DNA of 64,000 bases, from the NCBI GenBank assembly GCA_963812085.1, contig CAWETL010000009.1, forward strand, positions 558,001 to 622,000, written 5' to 3'. The notes under the pieces are model-generated. The model was not told the origin of the DNA, searched no databases, and saw only the letters and a list, made by a program, of their open reading frames with translations. Each line of letters opens with the position of its first letter. Within the stretch, counting starts at the first letter, position 1. The position numbers and the translations under genes were made by a program. This document shows, piece after piece, positions 43,231 through 52,160 of this stretch. The stretch is from SPDF01 sp963812085. Its GTDB lineage: Bacteria > Gemmatimonadota > Gemmatimonadetes > Gemmatimonadales > GWC2-71-9.

Positions 43231-44285
43231 GTCACCCGTTCGAGCCGCGGATTGGGCCGATACTCGCGGCCGACCTTGGCCGAGGGCTTGCCCTCGAGCA
43301 GGACGACGTCCGAGGTGAAGTCGAAGCGGCCCTGGAACAGCGACGAGCCGACCCCGTAGGCGTCCACCGGCACCTCGTGCGCGCGGAAGTCGCGGATCTT
43401 GTCCGCCGTGAAGCCGCCCGAGACGACGATCCGCACCTCGCGAAACCCCTCGGCGTCGAGCGCGTCGCGCACGTTGTGGACGAGCTGGGGATTGACGCCG
43501 GTGGGAGAAAAGCGCCCCATCTGCGGCAGGACCGACTTGTCCACCAGCTTCTCGCTGGTGTCGATCCGGACGCCGTAGAGCCGGTGCCCGAGCGCGCGGG
43601 CCACCTCGAGCGAGGTCCGCACGCAGTCGTTCTCGAAGTCGACCAGCGTCACGACCTGCACGCCGGCCGGGGCATGCTCGAGAAACTTGAGCGTGGCGCG
43701 GACGGTGTCGCCGCCATACGCGGCGATCAGCGCATGGGGCACGGTGCCGATCCCCTCGCTGCCCCACCAGGAGGCCTGCGCGTCGGTCGAGACGCCGATG
43801 GCGCCGGCGATATGGGCGGCGTAGCCGTCGCCGGTCTGGACCAGCCAGTGGTCGTGCCGGGCGGGAAAGAACATCACCTGCTTGGGGGCGGCGGCCTCGA
43901 CGACCCGGCGGGTGTTGGTTCCGACGCGGGTACGCCGCGCCAGCACGCCGAGGTACAGCGTCTCGAGGTGCGCGAAGGCGTCGTAGGGGCCGGTGATCAG
44001 CATGACCGTCTCCCACGGCTCGACTTCATCGCCGTCGAAGAGGGCATGCACCTCGAGCTCGGGCCACTCGATCGAGCAGAGCTTGAGGATGGCGATGGCC
44101 TCGTCGACCCCGCCGAGGAAGGCCTGCTGCTTGCCGAAGACCTGCATCGTGACCCGCGGGCGATATCCGTCCGCGAGCAACACCTCGCGGGCCCGGACGA
44201 AATACTTGTCCGAGTAATAGCCCGAACGCATCTTCTCGACGGGAAGATTGAAAATGTGGGGGTCGAGGCGGGGGCGGCGGGCCAT
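43227..44285 (-). CDS. Nicotinate phosphoribosyltransferase family protein
   Basis: The 352-residue enzyme of the NAPRTase/QPRTase fold has MRSGYYSDKYFVRARE near the N terminus, GTNTRRVVEAA, the substrate-site stretch THAL-like GTVPHALIAAYGG and the phosphate loop in VSGGFTADKI and YGVGSSLF. It attaches ribose phosphate to nicotinate. It is shorter than E. coli PncB and resembles the compact type. It is the first gene of the operon with nicotinamidase and an aminotransferase; an unusual short linker of 4-nt overlaps couples all three. Confidence 0.88.
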   Translation of the reverse strand: MARRPRLDPHIFNLPVEKMRSGYYSDKYFVRAREVLLADGYRPRVTMQVFGKQQAFLGGVDEAIAILKLCSIEWPELEVHALFDGDEVEPWETVMLITGPYDAFAHLETLYLGVLARRTRVGTNTRRVVEAAAPKQVMFFPARHDHWLVQTGDGYAAHIAGAIGVSTDAQASWWGSEGIGTVPHALIAAYGGDTVRATLKFLEHAPAGVQVVTLVDFENDCVRTSLEVARALGHRLYGVRIDTSEKLVDKSVLPQMGRFSPTGVNPQLVHNVRDALDAEGFREVRIVVSGGFTADKIRDFRAHEVPVDAYGVGSSLFQGRFDFTSDVVLLEGKPSAKVGREYRPNPRLERVT

Positions 44286-44321
44286 GACGCGGTGGCTCTC
44301 TCGTTGTGGGAGCGAGCCGGG

Positions 44322-44350
44322 AAGTTAGGCCGCCCGGGAGGGCCGGGCAA
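44322..44350 (-). promoter_or_regulatory. Candidate promoter of NAD-salvage operon
   Basis: On the reverse strand TTGCCC (44350-44345) and TAACTT (44327-44322) are 17 nt apart, 36 nt before the ATG at 44285. A perfect TTGACA on the forward strand at 44352-44357 lies back to back and may serve the asparaginase gene, although its -10 box is unclear. Confidence 0.4.
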
Positions 44351-44420
44351 GTTGACAGGGGCCCCGACGACGCCTAACTCTATTCGACACGCCCCCTTGC
44401 ATCCCACCTGGGAGACTCCC

Positions 44421-45461
44421 TTGAGCGACCTTCTATCCCGCCGCGCGTTCCTCGGCACCGGCGCCGCCGCGCTGGCCGCGGGGACCTTGCCGGTCCGGCC
44501 CGGCTCCATCCCGACCCCTGCCATCCTCCTCAAGGGCCCCAGCCGTCCGGTGGCGATCAGCTCGGCCAACAGCCTGGCGCCGGTCACCAAGGCGCTCGAA
44601 CTGGTGCAGCAGGGGAGCGACACGCTCGACGCCGCGGTGGAGGGCGTCAAGCTCCAGGAGCTCGATCCCAAGGACAACTCGGTGGGCTATGGCGGCCTGC
44701 CCAACGAGGACGGGGTGGTCCAGCTGGACGCCTCGTGCATGCACGGACCGACCAAGCGGGCCGGCGCGGTGGGCGCACTCGAGGGTATCAAGACCCCGAG
44801 CGAAGTGGCCAAGCTGGTGCTCAAGTACACCAATCACATCATGCTGGTTGGCGAAGGCGCCAAGCGTTTCGCGCTGTCCTACGGCTTCAAGGAGGAGGAC
44901 CTCCTGACGCCCGAATCCCGCGAGCTCTGGCTCACCTGGAGAGCGAACCGCGGCCCCGACGACGACTGGCTCAACGTGCCCGACGGCACGCCCATGGTGG
45001 TGCGCCCCACGGGGACGATCAACCTCAACGTGATCAACGCCGCCGGCGACCTGAGCTCGGTGACGACGACGAGCGGCCTGGCGTGGAAAATCAACGGACG
45101 GGTGGGAGACTCCCCCATCATCGGCGCCGGGCAGTACACCGACAACGAGATCGGCTCCGCCGGCTCCACCGGCCGGGGCGAGTCGAACATCATGGTGTGC
45201 GGCGGATTCCTGACCGTGGACAACATGCGCCGCGGGATGGCGCCGACCGACGCCTGCCTGGAGACCCTGCGGCGGGTGATGGCGATGACGCCGCCCCGGC
45301 TCATCGACGAGACCGGCCTGCCCAAGTTCCAGCTGACCTACTACGCGGTCAACAAGCGGGGCGATTACGGCTCGGCCGCGCTCTTTCCCGCACGGTACGC
45401 GGCGCACGACGGCAGCGCCGCCACGTTCAAGGACTGCGCCTACCTGTACAAGAAGAAGTAG
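44421..45461 (+). CDS. Tat-exported N4-glycosylasparaginase-like Ntn hydrolase
   Basis: The 346-residue protein starts at TTG with GGGAG six nt upstream. A twin-arginine signal (SRRAFLG) precedes the Ntn-hydrolase fold: GGLPNEDGVVQLDA, TKRAGAVGALEGIKTP, and the autocleavage site before T199 (PTGTINLNVI), then TTTSGLAWK, RVGDSPIIGAG and STGRGE. It cleaves N-acetylglucosamine-Asn or beta-aspartyl bonds in the periplasm. Human-type enzymes have Asp before the catalytic Thr; here it is Gly, as in a known bacterial subgroup. The next gene starts directly after its stop. Confidence 0.88.
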   Translation: MSDLLSRRAFLGTGAAALAAGTLPVRPGSIPTPAILLKGPSRPVAISSANSLAPVTKALELVQQGSDTLDAAVEGVKLQELDPKDNSVGYGGLPNEDGVVQLDASCMHGPTKRAGAVGALEGIKTPSEVAKLVLKYTNHIMLVGEGAKRFALSYGFKEEDLLTPESRELWLTWRANRGPDDDWLNVPDGTPMVVRPTGTINLNVINAAGDLSSVTTTSGLAWKINGRVGDSPIIGAGQYTDNEIGSAGSTGRGESNIMVCGGFLTVDNMRRGMAPTDACLETLRRVMAMTPPRLIDETGLPKFQLTYYAVNKRGDYGSAALFPARYAAHDGSAATFKDCAYLYKKK

Positions 45462-46580
45462 ATGCGCGTCTCGACACGACTGCGGCTGGTGATGGTCCTG
45501 TCGGTGGTCGCCGCCGCGCCGGCGGCGGCCCAGAGCCGCTGGCTTCCCAACTACTACCCGTACATCGCGTCCGGCCCGAACACCTTTCCCCTCCTCGGCG
45601 CGCGGTTCGATTACCGCCGCGACGCCGAGTGGGACGACTCGTGGCTCTCGGACGGATCGCTCGCGGCCACCCTGGCGTTCGGCTTCGACGGCAGCCAGAT
45701 GGGCACGCTCGTTTTCCGCGCGCCCGGACTCTGGAAGAACTGGAGGCTGTTCGCCGAGGGTTATGGGATCAAGGACTCCCGCCTCGGGTACTACGGCATC
45801 GGGAACGATTCGCCCTTCGACCAGGCGGCGCAGGACAGCAACGGGAACTACTATCGGGTCGAGCGGGGTCGACTCGGCGGACGCCTGGAGGTCACGCGGC
45901 GGCTGGTGGGCCACCTCGAGCTCGCCGCCGGCGGTGAAATCGTCGGCACCCGGTTCTCCGCGCTCCCCAATCCGACCCTCTTCGGCGCCACCGTGGGGAG
46001 CCAGCTGGACGGCACCGACTACACCGGCAGCCTCCGGCTGGTCTTCGACACGCGCGACCGCGAGTACAACCCCACCAGGGGCACGCTCCTGGAAGCCGGC
46101 GGGCTCGTCGGCGACGGCTATGGGCGATTCTACGGGGAGGCCCGCGGTTTCGTGTCGCCGTTCGTGAGCACCGTCGTGGCGGGCCGCCTCACGGCCGTGA
46201 GCACCGGCGGCACGCCCCCCTTGAGCAGCTTCTACGAGCTGCAGCTCTGGGAAGACTCACGCTTCCAGTACGGCGGCCAGGAGACCAACCGCGGCCTGGC
46301 CGGCGGGCGGCTGATCGACGCCGACCAGCTCTCCGCCTCGCTCGAGGTGCGGCAGACCATCATCGACGTCGGTGACTTCGGCGCGCTGGGGGTGATCGGG
46401 TTCATCGACGCCGGACGGGTGTTCCCGCAGGGCGAGCTGTCGTTGACGACGGACGGCGTGGTGGTGACCGGCGGCGGGGGCCTGCTGTTCCGCGCGCTCA
46501 AGGCGGGCGTCATGACGCTGAATTTCGCGGGCGGACCGGAGGGGTTCGTCTTCTCCGCCACGACGGGGTGGAACTTCTAG
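45462..46580 (+). CDS. Omp85/BamA-like outer-membrane barrel without POTRA domains
   Basis: The 372 residues comprise a signal peptide (to AAAQ) and a 16-strand-like barrel resembling the surface-antigen (Omp85) domain: FDTRDREYNPTRGTLLEAGG, ETNRGLAGGRL as the RGF-like lid motif, and a terminal FSATTGWNF. No POTRA repeats precede the barrel, unlike BamA or TamA; small POTRA-less forms are attached to lipases or stand alone. It begins on the base after the asparaginase stop, so the pair is an operon. Its TAG shares CTAG with the convergent kinase gene. Confidence 0.8.
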   Translation: MRVSTRLRLVMVLSVVAAAPAAAQSRWLPNYYPYIASGPNTFPLLGARFDYRRDAEWDDSWLSDGSLAATLAFGFDGSQMGTLVFRAPGLWKNWRLFAEGYGIKDSRLGYYGIGNDSPFDQAAQDSNGNYYRVERGRLGGRLEVTRRLVGHLELAAGGEIVGTRFSALPNPTLFGATVGSQLDGTDYTGSLRLVFDTRDREYNPTRGTLLEAGGLVGDGYGRFYGEARGFVSPFVSTVVAGRLTAVSTGGTPPLSSFYELQLWEDSRFQYGGQETNRGLAGGRLIDADQLSASLEVRQTIIDVGDFGALGVIGFIDAGRVFPQGELSLTTDGVVVTGGGGLLFRALKAGVMTLNFAGGPEGFVFSATTGWNF

Positions 46581-47281
46581 GCGCCCGCGGACGCCTGCTG
46601 GACTTCGGCCTCCCAGAGGCGGAAGCCGCCGAGGAAGGCGTTGGCGTTGCTGCCCGCCCGGCACCGCGGAGGCAGTTTCCCGATCTTTTTCGCGTTGCCG
46701 CCGCCGATCACCACCTCGTCGGGTTCGATCGCGCCGGCCAGGCGTTCCACCACCTCCCGAACGTGCCGACGCCACTTCTTCGGCCCCAGCCGCTTCAACC
46801 CGCGGCGCCCGACGTAATCCTCGTAGGTCCCCTTCTTGTAGGGCAGGTATCCGAGTTCCATCGGCTCGAGGACGCCCTCCGCGACCAGCGCCGTACCGAG
46901 GCCGGTGCCGAAGCCGAGGAAGAGCATCGTGCCGCCGGTGTAGCTGCCGAGCGCCTGCATGGCGGCGTCGTTGATGAGCTTGATCGGGCAGCCGAACGCG
47001 CCCTGGTAGTCGAATCCGACCCACCCGTGGGTGAGGTTACCGGGCTCCGCGATTGGCCGGCCCCGGGAGACGGGCCCCGGGTACCCGATGGAAATCACGT
47101 CGTAGCGCCAGCCCGCCGCCGCCCGCTTGACCCCGGCGACCATCTTCTTCGGCGTGAGCTTCGGCCCGGAGCGGAATCGTCGCGGCTCCGCCTGGCCGGT
47201 GGCCAGCAGCTTCACGTTCGTCCCGCCGATGTCCACGACCAGCACCCTCCGGAGCGGACGCTTCCGGGCGGATTTCCTCAC
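46577..47281 (-). CDS. ROK-family sugar kinase, polyphosphate glucokinase-like
   Basis: The 234-residue protein has the ASKHA phosphate motif DIGGTNVK (17-24), a sugar-binding stretch YPGPVSRGR and VGFDYQGAFGCPIKLINDAAMQA, and the second phosphate motif FGTGLGTAL. This short form, with KLTPKKMVAG after the first motif, is the strictly polyphosphate- or ATP-using glucokinase type (PPGK). It would make glucose-6-phosphate. The GTG at 47281 overlaps the transaldolase stop by 4 nt, joining it to the pentose-phosphate pathway. Confidence 0.85.
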   Translation of the reverse strand: MRKSARKRPLRRVLVVDIGGTNVKLLATGQAEPRRFRSGPKLTPKKMVAGVKRAAAGWRYDVISIGYPGPVSRGRPIAEPGNLTHGWVGFDYQGAFGCPIKLINDAAMQALGSYTGGTMLFLGFGTGLGTALVAEGVLEPMELGYLPYKKGTYEDYVGRRGLKRLGPKKWRRHVREVVERLAGAIEPDEVVIGGGNAKKIGKLPPRCRAGSNANAFLGGFRLWEAEVQQASAGA

Positions 47282-48363
47282 GACGCCTTCTTCAGCGCTT
47301 CACTCTTGGCGGCGATGCCCGCCATCAGGTCGTTCCACGACTTCACGAAGGACTTCGCTCCGTCCTCCTGCAGCTTCGTGGCCAGCGCACCGACGTCCAC
47401 GCCCGCGGCGGCGAACTCCGCCAGCAGCGACTCGCAGTCTCCCCCGTCGGCCGGGAGCATGGCGCCGACGTCGCCGTGCTCCGCGAACGCCTTCAAGGTG
47501 CCTTCGGGCATCGTGTTGACGGTGAACGGCGAGGCAAGCGAGGTGACGTACAGGACGTCCGAGGCGTTGGGGTCCTTGGTTCCGGTGCTGGCCCAGAGCA
47601 GGCGCTGGGGCCGGGTGCCGAAGTTGTACACCCGCTGCCACCGCGTCGAGCCGAGCAGCTCGCGATAGGTCCGGTAGGTCCGCTGCGCGATGGCGATGCC
47701 CAGCCGGTTGGTGAGCGCAGGGGGCACCTTCCCGGCGACGGCGGTGTCCCACCGGCTGATGAACACCGAGGCGACCGACCCGACGACGGGATCGAGTCCC
47801 GCCTCGATCCGGCGCTCGATGCCGCGGAGCCAGGCCTCCGCCGCCGCCGCGTATTGCTCGCTCGAAAAGAGCAGGGTCACGTTGACCGGCACCCCGGCAA
47901 AGGTCGCCTCCTCGATGGCGGGGAGGCCTTCCTTCGTGCCGGGGATCTTGATGAAGAGGTTCGGCCGCCCGGCGCGCGCGTGGAGGTCCCGGGCGGCGGT
48001 CAGCGTGCTGGCGGTGTCGTAGGCCAGCAACGGGGAGACCTCGAGCGACACCCAGCCATCCACGCCGTGGGTCCGGTCGGCGACGGGCCGGAAGAGGTCG
48101 GCGGCCCGGGTGAGGTCCGCGATGGCGAGGTCGAAGAAGAGGTCCTCCCCCGACTTCCCCTCGGCGAGCCTGGTGCGGATGGCGCCGTCGTACGCCGCAC
48201 TGCTCCTGAGCGCGTTCTCGAAGATCGTGGGGTTCGACGTCAGGCCGGTGACCGACAGCTCGTGGATGTAGCGCTCGAGCGTGCCCGAGTTCAGCAGGTC
48301 GCGGGTGATGTTGTCGAGCCAGATGCTCTGCCCCGCCTGATGGAGCCGATGGGTGGCCTTCAT
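47278..48363 (-). CDS. tal: Transaldolase
   Basis: This 361-residue class I aldolase moves a dihydroxyacetone unit between sugar phosphates. The N terminus ATHRLHQAGQSIWLDNITR, SVTGLTSNPTIFENA, and the Schiff-base Lys in NLFIKIPGTKEGL are typical of the long, actinobacterial-type transaldolase. I start it at ATG 48363, which has GGAGG seven nt upstream; an earlier in-frame ATG would place MSGSTIRGGNA in front. It is co-transcribed with the glucokinase that follows. Confidence 0.95.
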   Translation of the reverse strand: MKATHRLHQAGQSIWLDNITRDLLNSGTLERYIHELSVTGLTSNPTIFENALRSSAAYDGAIRTRLAEGKSGEDLFFDLAIADLTRAADLFRPVADRTHGVDGWVSLEVSPLLAYDTASTLTAARDLHARAGRPNLFIKIPGTKEGLPAIEEATFAGVPVNVTLLFSSEQYAAAAEAWLRGIERRIEAGLDPVVGSVASVFISRWDTAVAGKVPPALTNRLGIAIAQRTYRTYRELLGSTRWQRVYNFGTRPQRLLWASTGTKDPNASDVLYVTSLASPFTVNTMPEGTLKAFAEHGDVGAMLPADGGDCESLLAEFAAAGVDVGALATKLQEDGAKSFVKSWNDLMAGIAAKSEALKKAS

Positions 48364-48452
48364 CGCATTGCCTCCGCGAATCGTGGAACCGGACATCCGC
48401 GACCGGGCCGGGAAGCGCGCCGGGACAGCGGGAAACTTAGCTGGCGCTCCAT

Positions 48453-48458
48453 TACTTT
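48453..48458 (+). promoter_or_regulatory. Candidate -10 box (TACTTT) for the ABC exporter gene
   Basis: TACTTT ends 7 nt before the ATG at 48466; no ribosome-binding site intervenes. It is another example of the near-leaderless pattern. Confidence 0.35.
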
Positions 48459-48465
48459 GTTACCC

Positions 48466-50313
48466 ATGGCTGAACCAACCCCGCCCAAGCCCAAGGTCAA
48501 CTACCGTGCCGCCTGGGCCGAGGCCCGCGAGGTCGTGCTGGCCTATCGGTGGCGCCTGGCGCTGGGGCTCGTCCTCATGCTGGCCAGCCGGCTCGCCGGA
48601 CTCGTCCTGCCGGCCTCGTCGAAGTACCTGATCGACGACGTCATCGGGAAGCACGAGGCGAGGCTCCTGCCGCTCATCGCCCTGGCGGTCGGGGCCGCCA
48701 CGCTGGTGCAGGCGGTGACCGGATTCGCCCTGTCGCAGGTCCTGGGCGTGGCAGCCCAGCGGGCCATCACCGACATGCGGAAGCGGGTGCAGGAGCACGT
48801 CGCACGGCTCCCGGTCAGCTATTTCGACTCCACCAAGACCGGCGTGCTCATCTCCCGGATCATGACTGACGCCGAGGGCATCCGGAACCTCGTGGGGACC
48901 GGACTGGTGCAGCTGGTGGGCGGGTTCGTCACCGCCGGGATCGCGGTCGGCGTGCTGTTCTGGCTCAACTGGAAGCTCACCACGGTCACGCTCATCATTC
49001 TCATCCTCTTCGGCGGCGGGATGGCCGTCTTTTTCAAGCGCCTCCGCCCGCTCTTCCGCGAACGCGGCAAGCTCAACGCCGAGGTCACCGGCCGCCTGGG
49101 CGAGACGCTGGGCGGCATCCGGATCGTGAAGGCGTACTCCGCCGAAAAGCGCGAGCGGTATGTCTTTGCCACCGGGGCGCACCGGATCTTCCGGAACGTG
49201 GCCGCCTCGATGACCGCCATCTCAGGCACCGGGGCGTTCGCCACCGCGATCGTGGGCGGGATCGGCGTGCTGATGATCCTGGTGGGCGGGGGCGACGTGC
49301 TGGCAGGCCGCATGACGGTGGGCGACCTCTTCATGTACATCTTCTTCACCGGCCTCATGGCGGCGCCGATGGTGCAGATCGCGGCCATCGGTACCCAGAT
49401 CACGGAGGCGTTCGCCGGGCTCGACCGCATCCGTGAAATCCGCCAGCTCGCCACCGAGGACCAGGAGGACGCGGTGCGGGTACCGGTCGGCGAGATCCGG
49501 GGCGAGGTGGCCTTCGAGGACGTCTGGTTCGAGTACAACCCGGGCGTGCCGGTGCTCAAGGGCATCACGTTCACCGCCCCGGCCGGCACCACCACCGCCC
49601 TGGTGGGCGCGTCGGGCGGCGGGAAGAGCACGCTCATTTCGCTGGTCATGGCCTTCAGCCGGCCGAAGGCGGGCAGGATTACCATCGACGGCCGGGACCT
49701 GGCCACGATCCGCCTGCACGAGTTCCGCCGCGCCATCGGCGTGGTGCTCCAGGAGAATTTCCTGTTCGACGGCACCGTGGCAGAGAACATCGCGTTCGCG
49801 CGTCCGGACGCGAGCCGTGCGCAGGTCGAAGCCGCGGCGCGCGTGGCCCACGCCGACGAGTTCATTCGCGGCTTCGCGGACGGCTACGATTCGGTGGTGG
49901 GGGAACGGGGGATCAAGCTCTCAGGGGGCCAGCGCCAGCGGATCGCAATCGCGCGGGCCATCCTGGCGGACCCGCGGATCCTCATCCTCGACGAGGCCAC
50001 CAGCTCCCTCGACAGCGAGAGCGAGGCCCAGATCCAGGACGGCCTGCGCTCGCTCCGCCGGGGGCGGACCACCTTCGTGATCGCGCACCGGCTCTCGACC
50101 ATCGTGACGGCGGACCAGATCCTGGTGCTGGAGTCGGGCGAAATCGTGGAGCGCGGGACGCACCGGCAACTGCTGGCGCTGGGCGGACGGTACCGCCAGC
50201 TCTACGATCGTCAGTACAACGTGGAAATGGACCGCTTCATCAATCCGGGGGAGGATTTCACTCCGGAGCCGGAGCCGCCGCCGTCGCAAGCCCGGGTGTC
50301 TCAGGCACTCTAG
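48466..50313 (+). CDS. MsbA-type ABC exporter (permease-ATPase fusion)
   Basis: The 615-residue half-transporter has six membrane helices (about 25-310) and an ATPase with Walker A GASGGGKST, Q loop LQENFLF, signature LSGGQRQRIAIARA, Walker B ILILDEATSSLD and H loop IAHRLST. Homodimers flip lipid A, lipids or drugs across the inner membrane. I use the ATG at 48466; the long in-frame sequence upstream is antisense to transaldolase and is rejected. The last 56 nt (Pro-rich tail) overlap the convergent thioredoxin-like gene. Confidence 0.93.
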   Translation: MAEPTPPKPKVNYRAAWAEAREVVLAYRWRLALGLVLMLASRLAGLVLPASSKYLIDDVIGKHEARLLPLIALAVGAATLVQAVTGFALSQVLGVAAQRAITDMRKRVQEHVARLPVSYFDSTKTGVLISRIMTDAEGIRNLVGTGLVQLVGGFVTAGIAVGVLFWLNWKLTTVTLIILILFGGGMAVFFKRLRPLFRERGKLNAEVTGRLGETLGGIRIVKAYSAEKRERYVFATGAHRIFRNVAASMTAISGTGAFATAIVGGIGVLMILVGGGDVLAGRMTVGDLFMYIFFTGLMAAPMVQIAAIGTQITEAFAGLDRIREIRQLATEDQEDAVRVPVGEIRGEVAFEDVWFEYNPGVPVLKGITFTAPAGTTTALVGASGGGKSTLISLVMAFSRPKAGRITIDGRDLATIRLHEFRRAIGVVLQENFLFDGTVAENIAFARPDASRAQVEAAARVAHADEFIRGFADGYDSVVGERGIKLSGGQRQRIAIARAILADPRILILDEATSSLDSESEAQIQDGLRSLRRGRTTFVIAHRLSTIVTADQILVLESGEIVERGTHRQLLALGGRYRQLYDRQYNVEMDRFINPGEDFTPEPEPPPSQARVSQAL

Positions 50314-50821
50314 CCGCCTGCAGCACTTCGCGGATCGTGGACTCGCCCCGGTCCCGCGCGTACCAGCGCCGCACCCGGGGATAAAGATCCACCTTCGCGA
50401 TGCTTCTCTTGTTGGCCATGACCCACTCCTGCAGCGCCTGCGGCCTCGGGCCCCAATGCCCGAGCTCCCGAAAGTCCTCATCCAGCGCGATGACGATCGG
50501 GATCGAGCGCGACCCGCCGGTCAGGTACTGATCCATCACGTCGGGGTGCTCGTCCCGGCGCAACACCCGAAGCTCGAGCCCTGACACCGTTTCGGCCAGT
50601 TTCGCCAGGATCGGCACGGTGTTCGACGCGTCCCCGCACCAATCCTCGGCGATGACCAGCAGCCGGCGCGGCGCGGCGGACGCGTCGAGGAGCCGGCTCC
50701 ACTCGGGCAGGACCGCGATCCGGTGGACGCCCTCCCACAGCCCACGGTGTTCCGTGCTGGCCGCCACGAACTCGTGGTACGGGAGTGCCCTGACCCACAG
50801 CGTGCGAAAGTCGAGCGACAT
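50258..50821 (-). CDS. Thioredoxin-fold protein with single active-site cysteine
   Basis: The 187 residues hold a thioredoxin fold of the Thioredoxin_9-like type: RLLVIAEDWCGDASNTVPIL with C62, a strand LELRVLRRDE, and a cis-Pro region RSIPIVIALD. The usual CxxC is CGDA, so it cannot make an intramolecular disulfide and may act with glutathione-like thiols or as a binder. There is no signal peptide. Its 3' end overlaps the ABC exporter gene by 56 nt. Confidence 0.8.
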   Translation of the reverse strand: MSLDFRTLWVRALPYHEFVAASTEHRGLWEGVHRIAVLPEWSRLLDASAAPRRLLVIAEDWCGDASNTVPILAKLAETVSGLELRVLRRDEHPDVMDQYLTGGSRSIPIVIALDEDFRELGHWGPRPQALQEWVMANKRSIAKVDLYPRVRRWYARDRGESTIREVLQAARVPETPGLATAAAPAPE

Positions 50822-50923
50822 CAGTGATCCCCTGAAAGGCCTGGAGCCGCCAGCCGACCGACGGTTCGATCAAGGCTAACGGCTCCAGAATGAGGAGTCG
50901 ATGAAGGAACGCTGAACCGACCC

Positions 50924-52069
50924 TCAGAGCTCCCGGATCATCACGCCCCGCCTGGCGAGTTCATCCACGTAGGGCTGGTAGGGCATCGCCTCGTCCGGCG
51001 TGTAGACGCCCTTCTTCGTGACCCGCCCGTCGGCCTGCATCAGCCCGGTGATGGCGAGCGAGTACCCGGTGGTCCGCATCATCGCGCTGATGTTCCGCGC
51101 CGTGTCCTTGTAGTCCACCAGCTGCCACACCACGGATGCCGGCTTGCCCCCCTTGATGCCGCTCGCCTCGACCCGGAGCGCGACCAGGTCCTCCGCCTTC
51201 GGCTTGAGCAGCTTGGGCGTCGCGGCGGCGATGAACACGTCCCGCGGCACGACCTGCTGGCCCTTGACGTCGATCGGCGTGTTGTCGAGCAGGCCCAACT
51301 CCCGGATCGGGCGCATGATGGCGACGTGGCCGGGATAGCGGAGCGTCTTGTACTCCATCACATCCACCTTCCCCTCGTAGGAGAAGGGCATGGTGCTCAC
51401 CCCGCCCGCGGTGTGAAACGCCTCGAGCGTCCCCACCGGCTCCGGGAACACGATTGGTTCGAGCTCGCTCAGCGCCTCGACCGGCGTGCGCTTGCCGCCG
51501 CGGAGAATCCACGACGTGGTGGTGTAGTAGTCGAGCGCGCCTTCGAGGGAGTACACGATCTGGTAGTTGAGCGGCGGCTCGGGGTGCCTCGGGAGGCCGC
51601 CGACGAAGATCTTGACCTTCTCGGTCTTGTCGAGCCGACGGATGCCCTCGGCGGCCAGGATGTTGACCATGCCCGGCGCGAGCCCGCAATCGGGAATGAC
51701 CGAGAGTCCCTTCGCCGAGGCGGCGGCATGCAGCTTCTTCTGCTCGAAGACGATTTCGGTGTTGCCGCCGAGATCGGAGAAGTGACAGCCCGCCTCGACC
51801 GCGCACGCGGCCATCGGGGCGTTGAAATAGTAGGGGATGGCGCTCATCACCGAGGTGTGGCCGCGCATCAGCGCCGTGACCGCCGGCAGGTCCTTTACGT
51901 CGAGCTTCACGGCCTTGAGCCGCGGAGTTCCCACGTAGGGGGCCAGAAATGCAGGGAGCTGCTCGGGGTGCAGGTCGGCGATGGTCACCTGGGTGACGGA
52001 CGGGACCTGGAGCAGGTCGAAGGCGGTGGCGCACCCCTGCAGGCCTGCACCGAGAACCAGCATCTTCAT
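50924..52069 (-). CDS. Saccharopine dehydrogenase-family oxidoreductase
   Basis: The 381-residue protein opens with a Rossmann dinucleotide motif LGAGLQGCA (GxGxxG) and an acidic strand end (VTIADLHPEQ). It continues with the saccharopine dehydrogenase/lysine-6-dehydrogenase fold: SVMSAIPYYFNAPMA, SDLGGNTEIV, IPDCGLAPGMVNILA. It probably oxidises an amino acid such as lysine or a carboxynorspermidine-like intermediate. TTGAAG-18-TAGATT lies upstream on the same strand. The divergently encoded TetR protein may control it. Confidence 0.85.
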   Translation of the reverse strand: MKMLVLGAGLQGCATAFDLLQVPSVTQVTIADLHPEQLPAFLAPYVGTPRLKAVKLDVKDLPAVTALMRGHTSVMSAIPYYFNAPMAACAVEAGCHFSDLGGNTEIVFEQKKLHAAASAKGLSVIPDCGLAPGMVNILAAEGIRRLDKTEKVKIFVGGLPRHPEPPLNYQIVYSLEGALDYYTTTSWILRGGKRTPVEALSELEPIVFPEPVGTLEAFHTAGGVSTMPFSYEGKVDVMEYKTLRYPGHVAIMRPIRELGLLDNTPIDVKGQQVVPRDVFIAAATPKLLKPKAEDLVALRVEASGIKGGKPASVVWQLVDYKDTARNISAMMRTTGYSLAITGLMQADGRVTKKGVYTPDEAMPYQPYVDELARRGVMIREL

Positions 52070-52111
52070 ATGTGAGTCCTTGTCAAATCGCGAGTTTGGA
52101 GGCAGCCTTGA

Positions 52112-52141
52112 AATCTACCCCGGAGCGCGTTCCGGCTTCAA
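52112..52141 (-). promoter_or_regulatory. Candidate promoter of the saccharopine-dehydrogenase-like gene
   Basis: On the reverse strand TTGAAG (52141-52136) and TAGATT (52117-52112) are 18 nt apart in the 91-nt divergent region shared with the TetR gene. Confidence 0.45.
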
Positions 52142-52160
52142 CCTCGACGCCTGGAGAGCG

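Noticed and set aside
47476..48465. An N-terminal extension of 330 residues on the ABC exporter
   Set aside because: It lies opposite transaldolase and has shadow composition; the ATG at 48466 begins a normal exporter with a -10 box before it.
52084..52098. CAAA...TTTG palindrome around TCGCGA as TetR operator
   Set aside because: The arms match for only four bases on each side; this is too weak to call an operator, though the divergent region is the likely place for one.
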